64,000 nt of DNA from an uncultured Capnocytophaga sp. (lineage in GTDB: Bacteria; Bacteroidota; Bacteroidia; Flavobacteriales; Flavobacteriaceae). The DNA lies in the NCBI RefSeq assembly GCF_937936315.1, contig NZ_CALGWU010000039.1:62001-126000 (forward strand). Direction: 5' to 3'. A program made the translations under genes and the position numbers. Of the stretch, positions 25,467-34,638 are shown in pieces. Positions within the stretch are counted from its first letter, which is position 1. Every line of letters starts with the position of its first letter. Under the pieces are notes generated by a model. It was given only the letters and a program-made list of their open reading frames with translations. It did no database searches and was not told the origin of the DNA.

Positions 25467-26688
25467 AACAATAATGCCTTTTAGAAGTGCCAAAATTACA
25501 CTTTTTTTCTTATGTACGTTCATTTCGTGCAAAAATAATGGACAATCACAAGACTACTCTTCTGCGCAAAAAGCTGAAAAACAGACAAAAGAAGTAGTTG
25601 TAGGCGCAAACCGAATGTATCTTTATATTAAGGATTTGCGTGCAAAAAATATAGCTGTAGTTACTAACCAAACAGGAATTGTGAAGACTGAAAAAGACAA
25701 TTATGTACATTTAGTAGATACACTATTGAAGAAGAAAATAAATATCAGCAAGGTTTTTGCTCCCGAACACGGATTTAGAGGAGATGCTGATGCAGGAGAA
25801 GTGGTAAAAGATGGTAAAGATACACAAACAGGTTTGCCTATTATTTCACTCTATGGTAAAAATAAAAAGCCTACCCCAGAACAACTTAAAGGGGTAGACC
25901 TCGTACTCTTTGATCTCCAAGATGTAGGAGTGCGGTTTTATACTTATATTTCTACTTTACACTATGTAATGGAGGCTTGCGCTGAGCAACATATTCCTAT
26001 AATGGTGTTAGATCGCCCTAATCCTAATGCACATTATATTGATGGTCCTGTACTGAAACCGCAATTCAAGAGTTTTATAGGGATGCACCCTGTGCCTGTG
26101 GTCTATGGAATGACTATTGGTGAATACGCCCAGATGATTAATGGTGAAAAGTGGTTGCACGAAGGTATTACAGCCGATTTAAAGGTGATTCCGTTAGCAA
26201 ATTATACTCACCAAACACCTTATAGCCTGCTAGTAAAACCATCGCCCAATTTGCCTAATGATGTGTCAATAAATTTATACCCCAGTTTGTGTTTCTTCGA
26301 GGGGGCTAATGTGAGTATGGGGCGTGGTACTTCTCAGCAGTTTCAAATTTATGGTTCACCTTATTTTGCGAAAAGTACTTTTAGTTTTACACCTCACCCT
26401 AATGCAGGAGATAAAAATCCAAAGTTTAACGGGAAATTGTGTTATGGAGAAGATTTGAGTAAAACGCCTCGCTTAAATCAACTCAATCTTTCTTGGCTTA
26501 AAAAGGCTTTTGAACAAAGTAAAGGGGTGAAAACACCTTTCTTCACTTCATCATTTAACCGAATAGCAGGTACTGATGCTCTAAAAAAACAAATTATAGA
26601 AGGTAAAACTGAAGCTGAAATACGCCAAACTTGGCAAAAAGAGTTAGAAGAATTCAAAGGAGTAAGAAAAAAATACCTACTATATTAA
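25447..26688 (+). CDS. DUF1343 / NamZ-family exo-beta-N-acetylmuramidase-like lipoprotein
   Basis: The DUF1343 family includes NamZ (GH171), which removes terminal N-acetylmuramic acid from peptidoglycan fragments for recycling. The mature region has the family blocks F-A-P-E-H-G-F-R-G-D-A-D-A-G, L-I-x-S-L-Y-G-K-like I-I-S-L-Y-G-K and D-L-Q-D-V-G-V-R-F-Y-T-Y. The N terminus ends in a lipobox F-I-S-C, so it is a periplasmic or outer-membrane lipoprotein. I use the ATG at 25447 (414 residues); 25474 would give a shorter signal peptide and is almost as likely. Its promoter lies inside the divergent permease gene. Confidence 0.9.
   Translation: MKYSIFKTIMPFRSAKITLFFLCTFISCKNNGQSQDYSSAQKAEKQTKEVVVGANRMYLYIKDLRAKNIAVVTNQTGIVKTEKDNYVHLVDTLLKKKINISKVFAPEHGFRGDADAGEVVKDGKDTQTGLPIISLYGKNKKPTPEQLKGVDLVLFDLQDVGVRFYTYISTLHYVMEACAEQHIPIMVLDRPNPNAHYIDGPVLKPQFKSFIGMHPVPVVYGMTIGEYAQMINGEKWLHEGITADLKVIPLANYTHQTPYSLLVKPSPNLPNDVSINLYPSLCFFEGANVSMGRGTSQQFQIYGSPYFAKSTFSFTPHPNAGDKNPKFNGKLCYGEDLSKTPRLNQLNLSWLKKAFEQSKGVKTPFFTSSFNRIAGTDALKKQIIEGKTEAEIRQTWQKELEEFKGVRKKYLLY
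25530..25537 (-). promoter_or_regulatory. Possible -7 box of the LolC/E-like permease
   Basis: Minus-strand TATTTTTG matches TAnnTTTG, 63 bases before the TTG at 25466. No -33 TTG sits at the usual distance. It lies within the NamZ-like coding region. Confidence 0.35.
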
Positions 26689-26694
26689 AAAAAT

Positions 26695-26740
26695 AAGATA
26701 GGGTTTAAGGTGATACTTGTTAATCCTTAAAACCTATCTT
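26695..26740. terminator. Bidirectional terminator between NamZ-like and barrel genes
   Basis: Arms 26695-26710 and 26725-26740 (AAGATAGG.../...CCTATCTT) pair over 16 bases with one mismatch and a 14-base loop. It separates two convergent genes. Confidence 0.75.
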
Positions 26741-26765
26741 CTAATTAACTAATATATTCGTAAGT

Positions 26766-27350
26766 CTAAAAACGTACACCTACACCCACTTGAATTTGTT
26801 GGGTAGTAGCTTTCTCTTTAAGGGCATTATTAATATCAGAAAAGCCCCATACATAACGACCATAAGCAAAGAGTGGGCCTAAATTCACTTCGGCACCAGC
26901 AACTAATGAAAAGTCGGTATCTTTAAAAAGTTTTTTACCATTTTCCCAAGTGCTGTCGTTTTTATTAGCAAGGAAACTAAATTGTGGGCCTGCGTGCAAT
27001 GAAATCAACCCATTAGGATTGTATTTAAAGAGTAAAGGCACACTTACATAGTTCAGTGTTTTTTTCTTCTCAAACTTCTCATCCCACACTGATTGATAAC
27101 TATCACGGAACTTTGTATTGGTTTGGCTAAATAATACCTCACCTTGTAGCCCCCATTTGTCATTGAAGTCATATTCTACAAAACCGCCCAATTGGTATCC
27201 CAAATTGAAGCCTTGGCTGTAGGCAACGCCATCTAATTTTCCTAAGTTAGCACCTGCTTTAGCTCCTAAGTGAAACTCCTGAGCATAGGCAGTAGTGGTG
27301 AGTAGCATTATAGCAATAAAAGCTGTTAATTTAGTGATTGTTTTTTTCAT
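26766..27350 (-). CDS. PorT-like outer-membrane beta-barrel protein, 194 aa
   Basis: Exported protein with a signal peptide (1-23, ending A-Y-A-Q) and the common Bacteroidetes start of the mature barrel, F-H-L-G-A-K-A-G-A-N-L-G. Further strands include L-Q-G-E-V-L-F-S-Q, S-V-P-L-L-F-K-Y-N-P and L-H-A-G-P-Q-F-S-F-L, and it ends V-G-V-G-V-R-F. This is the porin-family/PorT-like (OMP_b-brl_2) pattern, of unknown function. It is monocistronic and separated from the convergent gene by a terminator. Confidence 0.85.
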   Translation of the reverse strand: MKKTITKLTAFIAIMLLTTTAYAQEFHLGAKAGANLGKLDGVAYSQGFNLGYQLGGFVEYDFNDKWGLQGEVLFSQTNTKFRDSYQSVWDEKFEKKKTLNYVSVPLLFKYNPNGLISLHAGPQFSFLANKNDSTWENGKKLFKDTDFSLVAGAEVNLGPLFAYGRYVWGFSDINNALKEKATTQQIQVGVGVRF

Positions 27351-27428
27351 ACGCTTAATTATTGTTTAATGTTTTGTAGTAATTATCCCAAATAGCGTGC
27401 CAAAAAAATAAAAAAGCAAAATAGCAAA

Positions 27429-27460
27429 TTTGGAAATTAGCAAATTATACACTACTTTTG
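27429..27460 (+). promoter_or_regulatory. Promoter of upp
   Basis: TTTG (27429-27432), 20 bases, TACTTTTG (27453-27460), 30 bases before the upp ATG. The box also explains why the reading frame can be extended to a false TTG start at 27458. Confidence 0.7.
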
Positions 27461-27490
27461 TGGCGTGAGAATATTAAACTTACCATACCA

Positions 27491-28144
27491 ATGATTATAC
27501 ACCATTTAGGCGAAGAGCCCTCCGTATTAAACCGATTTATCGCCGAATTGCGCGATGTAAATATTCAAAAAGACCGTATGCGTTTTCGTAAAAATTTGGA
27601 ACGTATAGGCGAGGTGTTGTGTTATGAAATGAGTAAATTTCTACACTATAAAACCGAAGTGATAACTACTCCTTTGGGTGAAAAAAAGGTACAATTACCC
27701 AAAGATGAGGTAGTGATTTGCTCTATTTTGCGTGCAGGATTAGCACTACATCAAGGTTTGATGAATTATTTTGACAATGCCGATAACGCCTTTATATCAG
27801 CTTATCGTAAACACACTTCCGAAACCGATTTTGATATAATGGTAGAGTACCTTGCCTCTCCTTCTTTAGAAGGCAAAATTCTTTTCTTAGCCGACCCAAT
27901 GCTGGCTACAGGTCGTTCGTTTGCCAATGTTTTCAACGCTCTGAAGCCTTTGGGAACACCCAAAGAAATACACTTATTTGCTGTAATTGGGGCGCAACAA
28001 GGAATAGAATATTTAGAAGATAAATTCCCTGAAACCACTCACTTGTGGATTGCTACTATCGACCCACTTCTCAATGATCACGGCTATATAGTGCCAGGGT
28101 TAGGGGATGCCGGAGATTTAGCTTTTGGTAATAAAATGGAGTAA
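27491..28144 (+). CDS. upp: Uracil phosphoribosyltransferase
   Basis: Converts uracil and PRPP to UMP in pyrimidine salvage. 217 residues from the ATG at 27491; an upstream extension would run into the promoter. The PRPP-binding loop appears as L-A-D-P-M-L-A-T-G-R-S, and the uracil-site region as D-H-G-Y-I-V-P-G-L-G-D-A-G-D-L. S-I-L-R-A-G-L-A-L-H is the usual second motif. The last 27 bases overlap the 3' end of the convergent DUF6427 gene. Confidence 0.96.
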   Translation: MIIHHLGEEPSVLNRFIAELRDVNIQKDRMRFRKNLERIGEVLCYEMSKFLHYKTEVITTPLGEKKVQLPKDEVVICSILRAGLALHQGLMNYFDNADNAFISAYRKHTSETDFDIMVEYLASPSLEGKILFLADPMLATGRSFANVFNALKPLGTPKEIHLFAVIGAQQGIEYLEDKFPETTHLWIATIDPLLNDHGYIVPGLGDAGDLAFGNKME

Positions 28145-29050
28145 GAGCACTGTAGCAGGTAGTGATAATAATATCCATAGTACAGTTTCTTTTAGCCACC
28201 ATACTCGTATTTTTTCTATATACAAAGCAAAAAGTATGGCTATGGGGGCAAAAATATAAATCACTTCTTTTGATAAAAATACTACAAGTAAGCCCACCCA
28301 TAAGAATTGCACCACTACTATTGAACTGATGCTATGATAAGTACTTCTGAAGTAATACACTCCTACTGATACTAAAAACAACAAAACTAAACTGACTAAA
28401 GCAACTGTTGTAGCAATAGGGTAGGAAGGGAGTTGTAACAAGTGGGCTATATCGTTACTAACTAAAGTGTAATAACTATCAAAAGGGAAGGGCATTTGCA
28501 AAACTAATAATATAGCTCCTCCTAACAAAGTAATTACTAAAAGAGCCAAGAGAGGAATGAACCAATAACGACGCTTTTCAGCTCCGTAGAATAACAATGA
28601 AATCCATACATTTAGTAAGAAAACTAAAGCCCAAGGATGTAATAAACTTGCACAAATAATGAGTAGGGAAGTATCTAATAACTTTTGAGGGATTTCCTCC
28701 CCCGTTTTGAGGGTGAGTACTCTCCATAGAGCTATGATGATGAGTAAGTTAGCACCTACTAATTTCATATTGTCGAAAAGAGTAGGAAAGAGCACTACCA
28801 AAATGCTAAAAAAAGCGATAGAATAAATGTTTTTAGTTTGTGTGAGTTCATTCCATCTATCTATTTGGTGTAGCAGTATTAAGGAAAATAGGAATAATCC
28901 AAAGCTAATAGATGAAGAGATGAAATACGCTCCTTCTCCTAAAGGGCGTTGTAATATCTGAAACTGATATAGTCCATCACCTATCAAAAGTGCTAATAAC
29001 ACTATGATAAAGGTGATGGGCTTTGTATTTTCAAAGTATTTTGAAAGCAT
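28118..29050 (-). CDS. DUF6427 family membrane protein
   Basis: 310 residues, strongly hydrophobic, with about eight to ten membrane segments. The pattern and the location next to upp fit the flavobacterial DUF6427 family, whose function is unknown. It is the last gene of the operon that begins with ftsX. Its start overlaps the preceding stop by one base, and its 3' end overlaps upp. Confidence 0.8.
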   Translation of the reverse strand: MLSKYFENTKPITFIIVLLALLIGDGLYQFQILQRPLGEGAYFISSSISFGLFLFSLILLHQIDRWNELTQTKNIYSIAFFSILVVLFPTLFDNMKLVGANLLIIIALWRVLTLKTGEEIPQKLLDTSLLIICASLLHPWALVFLLNVWISLLFYGAEKRRYWFIPLLALLVITLLGGAILLVLQMPFPFDSYYTLVSNDIAHLLQLPSYPIATTVALVSLVLLFLVSVGVYYFRSTYHSISSIVVVQFLWVGLLVVFLSKEVIYIFAPIAILFALYIEKIRVWWLKETVLWILLSLPATVLLLHFITKS

Positions 29051-29532
29051 TAGTTACTGATACTTAAAGAGCTGCCTGAAACTGAAACGTGATAGTTGAG
29101 TAAAGGATAAGGTTTGGCAATATCACCAATAGTGATAGGAGTGCCATTTCCTAAAAGATAAACGGTTTTATCACAAGAGCATCGCACATAAACGTAATTA
29201 TGTAGTTTGGTATTCTCGTAATTTTCCTCATCAGCTTGAGTTTTTACACCATATAACCTGCTAGGGCAGCCATCTAAACTGTGGTTAGGACAAGCAGCCT
29301 CCCAAGCATAATAGGAACTTCCATTATAAATTACAAAAAAACCTCTAATACCTCCATAAGGTACGAAAACTGTATTCATAGGAGTTTTGAGACTATTATA
29401 AAGAGGTTGGTTTAAATCAATGGTATAAGTAAAGCGCAGTTCTCCTAAGTAAGGATTGCGTTTTTGCTGTTCTTTTTCACAACCCCACAATCCTATAAAA
29501 AGTATTATAATAATTATAAATCTTCTCATCAC
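29050..29532 (-). CDS. Rieske-like lipoprotein with incomplete cluster motif
   Basis: A 160-residue lipoprotein (lipobox L-W-G-C-E, Cys18). It has C-P-N-H (near residue 85) and later R-C-S-C-D, arranged as the two Cys-x-x-His-type boxes of Rieske [2Fe-2S] proteins. The second box has Asp where the ligand His is expected, so a normal Rieske cluster is doubtful. Proteins of this kind occur next to DUF6427 genes in flavobacteria. Function unknown. Confidence 0.7.
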   Translation of the reverse strand: MMRRFIIIIILFIGLWGCEKEQQKRNPYLGELRFTYTIDLNQPLYNSLKTPMNTVFVPYGGIRGFFVIYNGSSYYAWEAACPNHSLDGCPSRLYGVKTQADEENYENTKLHNYVYVRCSCDKTVYLLGNGTPITIGDIAKPYPLLNYHVSVSGSSLSISN

Positions 29533-29546
29533 TTCTTACTTGTTAT

Positions 29547-30164
29547 CTAAAACCTATATCCCACTCCTACAGAAAGTGTTCTATTCTTGAAATTATAATC
29601 AGGACTAATACCTATGTGAGTAAGGCTAGTCTCATCTGCTTCAAAAACACTAGTGAGTCCTTGTACCCAGCGAGCTTCAAAAAACCAACCTGCATCGGTC
29701 ATATAAGCAATACCTACAGTCATTGCTCCATCAATGATGTCTAGAGCATCATCTTTCACGCGTGTTACAGGGTCGGTGCCAGCATCAAAGTAGAAGTTAG
29801 GTTTATCAATGCGATATTCTAACTGAGGACCTATGTGCAAGTTAATACCCTTTCCCACATTGAAACGTGCAAGTACGGGTAACGAAAGATAATCTAAATT
29901 CAGTTTAGCTTTGCCATAAGTATTAGAAGTAATATTTGCTCCACGTCGGTTATAAATACCTTCTACTTGTAGAGAAAACAAATTAGAGAGCGGAAATTCT
30001 AACGTAATTCCTGCATAGTAGCCGTGATAAGGCTTAAAATTAGCACCATCACTCACGTTGCCTTTTAGGGTAGCATAGTTATAACCAGCTTTGAGCCCTA
30101 TGTATTGCGCTTCTACAGCATAAGAAGCTAATAAACATACTGCTAATAATACTATTTTTTTCAT
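29547..30164 (-). CDS. PorT-like outer-membrane beta-barrel protein, 205 aa
   Basis: Signal peptide of about 19 residues ending V-E-A-Q, then Y-I-G-L-K-A-G-Y-N-Y-A-T. Strands F-S-L-Q-V-E-G-I-Y-N-R-R and L-S-L-P-V-L-A-R-F-N-V are followed by L-H-I-G-P-Q-L-E-Y-R and a C-terminal V-G-V-G-Y-R-F. It is the same barrel family as the gene at 26766. It is part of the ftsX operon, 5 bases after the ferredoxin gene. Confidence 0.83.
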   Translation of the reverse strand: MKKIVLLAVCLLASYAVEAQYIGLKAGYNYATLKGNVSDGANFKPYHGYYAGITLEFPLSNLFSLQVEGIYNRRGANITSNTYGKAKLNLDYLSLPVLARFNVGKGINLHIGPQLEYRIDKPNFYFDAGTDPVTRVKDDALDIIDGAMTVGIAYMTDAGWFFEARWVQGLTSVFEADETSLTHIGISPDYNFKNRTLSVGVGYRF

Positions 30165-30169
30165 TGTTT

Positions 30170-30400
30170 TTATATTTTTTTAGTAGTTATAATCTTTACA
30201 GGGCAAGCTTTTTGAGCTTTTTCACAATCTTCAAAAATGCTATCATCATAGCTTTTGAGAGTAAAAAAACCTTTTTTCTCAGTAGAACGCAACAGCACAC
30301 TTTTGCCGTCCTTTTTAGACATTTGGAACTGCTCAGGGGCCATTTCTACACAATAGTTGCATCCTATGCACTTTTCACGTTGTAAGGTTACAATCACCAT
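30170..30400 (-). CDS. Ferredoxin, single Fe-S cluster
   Basis: A 76-residue cytoplasmic protein with C-I-G-C-N-Y-C near the N terminus and A-C-P near the C terminus. This is the Cys pattern of a monocluster [4Fe-4S] ferredoxin (C-x2-C-x2-C ... C-P). Partner enzymes are not apparent. It lies 4 bases after DUF3098 and 5 before the barrel gene, within the ftsX operon. Confidence 0.88.
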   Translation of the reverse strand: MVIVTLQREKCIGCNYCVEMAPEQFQMSKKDGKSVLLRSTEKKGFFTLKSYDDSIFEDCEKAQKACPVKIITTKKI

Positions 30401-30404
30401 AGCC

Positions 30405-30659
30405 TTATACCCCCTTTTTCTTATCTTCTTCTTTATTAGGTTTTACTAAAATAGCATATATTTCAATAGCAAATCCTAAAAGCACCAAAGCAGGGGCTAA
30501 GTGTATACGTCTGAAATTGAAAATTGAAGCGTCAAATACTGCAGGATTATCACTTCCACCGCCGCTCATTAGTATAAAACCAATTGCAATTACAGCCAAC
30601 CCTATCCCCATTATGAGATAGTTTTTCTTTCCGAATATAAAAGTTGAATGATGTTTCAT
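30405..30659 (-). CDS. DUF3098 membrane protein
   Basis: 84 residues with two membrane helices (about 15-32 and 52-70) separated by a short loop containing I-F-N-F-R-R-I-H-L-A-P. This matches the DUF3098 family that often follows ftsX in Bacteroidetes. Function unknown; its conserved neighbourhood suggests a division or envelope role. It lies 16 bases after ftsX. Confidence 0.85.
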   Translation of the reverse strand: MKHHSTFIFGKKNYLIMGIGLAVIAIGFILMSGGGSDNPAVFDASIFNFRRIHLAPALVLLGFAIEIYAILVKPNKEEDKKKGV

Positions 30660-30675
30660 ATCTGTTACTAGTTAC

Positions 30676-31554
30676 CTAATAGTAAAGGTCATTTGTGTTC
30701 AAATTTAAAAATCGTTGTGTAGCAAAATAGGTACTCAACCAACTGATAAAGATACCCATAGCGAGAATTCCTATAAAAACGATACATAAGACTGTATTGT
30801 CTAACAATACTGAAAATTCAGGATATGATTTTACAATAGCCAAGAGTGATCCATAGAAAAGTAGTATAGCGAGGAAAGCACTCAAGATACCCAAACGCAC
30901 ATTGGTGCGAATAAAAGGGCGACGTATAAAACTACGTGTGGCACCTACTAATTGCATTGTTTTGATAATAAAACGTTTAGAGTAAATAGATAGGCGAATA
31001 GAAGCATTGATGAGCAGTACTGATACAAAGGAGAACAGTGCGCTAAACACTAAGGTAATAAGTCCTATTCTGTTTACATTCTCGTGAATAAGTGCTACAA
31101 GTGATTGGTCGTACACTACTTCCGATACAAAAGAATTTTGTTCTAATTCACGTTTAATTTCAGCCATTCTATCGGGTTCAGCATAATCGGCTTTTAAACT
31201 CAAGTCTATGACATTTTGTAACGGGTTGGTGCCTATAAAACTTACAAAATCTTCTCCTATATCTTTACTAAAGGTTTCGGCAGCTTTATCTTTGGAGATA
31301 AATCGCAACGACTTTACAAACGAAGCTACTGAGAGTGTTTTTTGCAATTGAGCGATATCGGCACTTTTAGCTTCGTCTTTAATGAGGATAGTAACGGTTA
31401 CTTGTTCTTTGAAGTGATTGGCTAACTTTTTAGTACTGAACACTAAAAAACCAAAGAATCCCAACAGAAAGAGTACTAAGGTAATGCTCACTATTACCGA
31501 AAAATAGGAAGTGAGTAATCGTCGTTTGTTAAAAGAATCAATAGACCGAGCCAT
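30676..31554 (-). CDS. ftsX: Cell division permease FtsX
   Basis: FtsX with the ATPase FtsE regulates peptidoglycan hydrolases at the division septum. The 292 residues have an N-terminal helix (about 15-37), a periplasmic domain and three C-terminal helices. The sequence K-L-A-N-H-F-K-E-Q-V-T-V-T-I-L after the first helix and M-Q-L-V-G-A-T-R-S-F-I before the third are characteristic of FtsX. FtsE is not in the neighbourhood, which is common in Bacteroidetes. It heads a six-gene operon with a strong promoter. Confidence 0.92.
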   Translation of the reverse strand: MARSIDSFNKRRLLTSYFSVIVSITLVLFLLGFFGFLVFSTKKLANHFKEQVTVTILIKDEAKSADIAQLQKTLSVASFVKSLRFISKDKAAETFSKDIGEDFVSFIGTNPLQNVIDLSLKADYAEPDRMAEIKRELEQNSFVSEVVYDQSLVALIHENVNRIGLITLVFSALFSFVSVLLINASIRLSIYSKRFIIKTMQLVGATRSFIRRPFIRTNVRLGILSAFLAILLFYGSLLAIVKSYPEFSVLLDNTVLCIVFIGILAMGIFISWLSTYFATQRFLNLNTNDLYY

Positions 31555-31589
31555 TCTTGTTTTTTTCTATTTATAAACTAAAAATCAGG

Positions 31590-31620
31590 CAAAAGTATAA
31601 TATTTTTTTGAAATAGCAAA
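31590..31620 (-). promoter_or_regulatory. Promoter of the ftsX operon
   Basis: On the minus strand, TTTG (31620-31617), 19 bases and TACTTTTG (31597-31590), 35 bases before the ATG. Confidence 0.75.
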
Positions 31621-31699
31621 AAATTAGTTGCGAGTGGTTCGTTTTAGAAGTTAGAGAGTTGATATAATTTTATTTTTTAAAACTTAAAAAATGCTAAAA

Positions 31700-31732
31700 T
31701 TTTTGTATAAGTGAATAAAAATTGTATTTTTG
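31700..31732 (+). promoter_or_regulatory. Promoter of the SusC-like gene
   Basis: TTTTTG (31700-31705), 19 bases, TATTTTTG (31725-31732), 26 bases before the ATG at 31759. Confidence 0.75.
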
Positions 31733-31758
31733 CGGGGTATATTTATAAATATATCGCT

Positions 31759-34629
31759 ATGAAACAGAAAATACAACTTCTCTTAACCTTGTTGTTCCTA
31801 ACTTCAGGAGCCCTCCAAGCTCAAATGAAAACCATTACTGGGGAAGTTTTCGACGAGAACAATGAGCCTATGCCATCAGTTGAAGTAATTATTAAAAACA
31901 CAAATTCATCAAAAAATCCTAAAAGTGTTTCAACAGATATCGATGGTAAGTTTGAACTCAAAGCTAGAGTAGGTGATATACTTGAGTTTAGTTTTTTAGG
32001 CTATGAAACCCAAAGAAGAAAAGTAGAGGGTAAAAATAAAACTATCAATTTTAGGGTGGTTTTAAAAGAGGAAAAAATAGGCATTTGTATCCTCCCTTTT
32101 ATTACTATTCCTCCAAAAACTATGGCTTTGGGGATTCAAAAAGTCCCATATCGTTTAACCTATCTACAACAAGCTGTATCAAGCATAGACCTCACTCAAG
32201 TCAAGCAAGCAAATTTTGTAAATAGCCTTGATGGCAGGGTTGCGGGTTTGCATATCCAGCGCAGTGCGACGGGTATCGGTGGGGCTACTAAAGCTACTAT
32301 GCGCGGGGCTCGCTCGCTTTTTGGCGATAACAATGTGCTTTATGTGGTGGATGGAATGCCTATAGCCAACCAAGCTGAAAGAGGGTTTGGGGGCAATGGC
32401 AGAGATACCAGCGAAGGTATATCCGACCTTAATCCTGAGGACATTGCAGAGGTAGTAGTACTACAAGGGGCACAAGCCACTGCCCTCTATGGAGCATCGG
32501 CTGCTAATGGGGTACTGCTCATTCGCACTAAGAAGGCTAATGACAATCAACTCAATATTAACTTGTCTTCCTCAGTAGAATTTGTAAATAAACTAACAAA
32601 ACCTGAGTTCCAAGAAACCTATGGTAATGAGTTAGGACAATACACTTCTCTCTCTACTCGCGCCTTACCTAAGGGTACTAATTTCAATATCAACGATTTT
32701 TATAGAACAGGTCACCTATACCAAAATTCACTAAATGTTTCAGGTGGATTTAATTTTGAAGGTGGCAATAATAAAACGTATGCTTCAGTAGCATCTTTGC
32801 AGTCAGGAGGGATAGTGCCTAATAGCGTATACAACCGTTACAACGCTTATTTGCAAAATAGCACTTCTCTGTTAAAGAAGAAGTTGAACATAGATCTTTC
32901 AGGTAACTATATCCGTCAGTATGAGCGCAATCAGGTTGCTTCGGGCATCGCTTTCAACCCTATAGTAGGTTTATATCTATATCCAAGAGGTGAACAATTT
33001 GCTCAAGAACGTTATTTTGAGCGTTATGATGCTGTAGCAGGTTATGATAAACAGTATTGGATAGCGGGATCAGGGACTCCTGATACTCCTGCTAATTTAG
33101 GAGAAAATATCCAAAATCCTTATTGGATTGCCTATCGCAATTTGCGTCCTGCTACTAAAAATCGCTATATGTTTTCAGCTAAAGCAAACTACAAAATTAT
33201 GGATAATTTAGAAGTGGCAGCTCGTTTTCGTATGGATAATACTTCTTCTACTATGGACGACAAGCGTTATGCTACCACACTTCCTGCTTATGCGGCTGCC
33301 AACGGTTACTATGCTCATTGGAAAGAAACCTTTAAACAACAATATGCCGATGTTATCGTTCATTATAATAAAACGGTTTTAGGTTTGTATTTAGACGCTC
33401 ATATCGGAGCCTCTTATGAAGGCTATGACACTCAAGTAGATGGTTATAGAGGAAATCTGACAAATGTAAACAATTTCACTCAAAGCAATATTGCAGCTCC
33501 TACGGCGATTTTTCACCCGTTATGGGGAAAAAGAAGCAATACAGCTTTCTTTGCAATGGCTGAAATAGATTGGAAAAATAAATTATACCTCACTCTCTCA
33601 GGTCGCGCTGATAAACCATCCAATTTTCCTTACACAAGCGAAAGTACAGTCTTCAGTCCGTCAATAGGATTAGCAATACCCTTATATGTAAATATAAATA
33701 AAGATATATTGAAAGATGCCAAATTGCGCGGAGGTTACAGCCAAGTAGCCGCCCCTATGAGCTATGCGGGGTTAGGCGTTGCCGAAACTTCTCGCGCTTG
33801 GATAGGTGATTCGTATACTTTACCTAACTACCCTGCTGATTTACAATTAGAACGTACCACCTCTTACGAAGTAGGTTTAGATACCCGATGGTTTAACAAT
33901 CTTTCATTGAATGCTACATTCTATCACACCCGTACTAACAATCAGTTAGTTCCCATTTTGTGGCAACAAGCGGGAGAGGTACAAAATCAAGGAGTAGAAG
34001 TAGCACTTGGATACACTTATAACAGAGCATTGAAAGGTGAAACTCAAATCATTGCTTCTACTAATAAAAATAAGATACTGAGCCTACCTCGTGAGATTAC
34101 CAATGGTATGTACACCTTGCGTGAAGGAGGTGAAATAGGCGATATATACGATGCTAATGGCAATAAATTAGGCTCTACAAACCCTGATTGGCTCTTAGGC
34201 TGGAAAGGAAAATTGAGCTATAAGAATTTTGATTTAAATTTCTTGTTCAAAGCGCGTTTAGGTGGGATAGTTCTTTCAGAAACAGAACGTTATTTTGATC
34301 GTTATGGGGTTTCTAAAGCCTCTGCTGATAATCGAGCTAACTATGTTCCTTTTGTAGCCAATAGAACTGCTGCCGATTATCAATATTCGGCTACTAATAT
34401 TCGCTTGCAAGAAGCTGCTCTTACCTATCACTTTAGAGAAGGTTTTATTGTGAAAGGATTGAAAGATCTTAGTGTGTCATTAGTAGGTAACAACTTGCTA
34501 ATGCTCTACAACAAAGCACCATTCGACCCCGAAATAGTGCCTTCTGTAGGTACTTATGGCAGTGGTTATGATAAATTTATGTTGCCTTCCGTAAGAAGTT
34601 ACGGATTAAATGTGAAAATGCAATTCTAA
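31759..34629 (+). CDS. SusC/RagA-family TonB-dependent outer-membrane receptor
   Basis: A 956-residue outer-membrane importer. The ATG at 31759 starts a clear signal peptide ending L-Q-A-Q; the longer frame would begin inside the promoter region. Order: carboxypeptidase-regulatory-like domain (about 22-100, with G-E-V-F-D-E-N-N-E-P), plug domain with V-A-G-L-H-I-Q-R and the SusC signature V-L-Y-V-V-D-G-M-P, then a large beta-barrel ending in an aromatic residue. It is followed by a DUF1735-LamG lipoprotein, not a SusD. The ligand is unknown and could be a glycan or peptide. Confidence 0.9.
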   Translation: MKQKIQLLLTLLFLTSGALQAQMKTITGEVFDENNEPMPSVEVIIKNTNSSKNPKSVSTDIDGKFELKARVGDILEFSFLGYETQRRKVEGKNKTINFRVVLKEEKIGICILPFITIPPKTMALGIQKVPYRLTYLQQAVSSIDLTQVKQANFVNSLDGRVAGLHIQRSATGIGGATKATMRGARSLFGDNNVLYVVDGMPIANQAERGFGGNGRDTSEGISDLNPEDIAEVVVLQGAQATALYGASAANGVLLIRTKKANDNQLNINLSSSVEFVNKLTKPEFQETYGNELGQYTSLSTRALPKGTNFNINDFYRTGHLYQNSLNVSGGFNFEGGNNKTYASVASLQSGGIVPNSVYNRYNAYLQNSTSLLKKKLNIDLSGNYIRQYERNQVASGIAFNPIVGLYLYPRGEQFAQERYFERYDAVAGYDKQYWIAGSGTPDTPANLGENIQNPYWIAYRNLRPATKNRYMFSAKANYKIMDNLEVAARFRMDNTSSTMDDKRYATTLPAYAAANGYYAHWKETFKQQYADVIVHYNKTVLGLYLDAHIGASYEGYDTQVDGYRGNLTNVNNFTQSNIAAPTAIFHPLWGKRSNTAFFAMAEIDWKNKLYLTLSGRADKPSNFPYTSESTVFSPSIGLAIPLYVNINKDILKDAKLRGGYSQVAAPMSYAGLGVAETSRAWIGDSYTLPNYPADLQLERTTSYEVGLDTRWFNNLSLNATFYHTRTNNQLVPILWQQAGEVQNQGVEVALGYTYNRALKGETQIIASTNKNKILSLPREITNGMYTLREGGEIGDIYDANGNKLGSTNPDWLLGWKGKLSYKNFDLNFLFKARLGGIVLSETERYFDRYGVSKASADNRANYVPFVANRTAADYQYSATNIRLQEAALTYHFREGFIVKGLKDLSVSLVGNNLLMLYNKAPFDPEIVPSVGTYGSGYDKFMLPSVRSYGLNVKMQF

Positions 34630-34638
34630 AATTCTATA

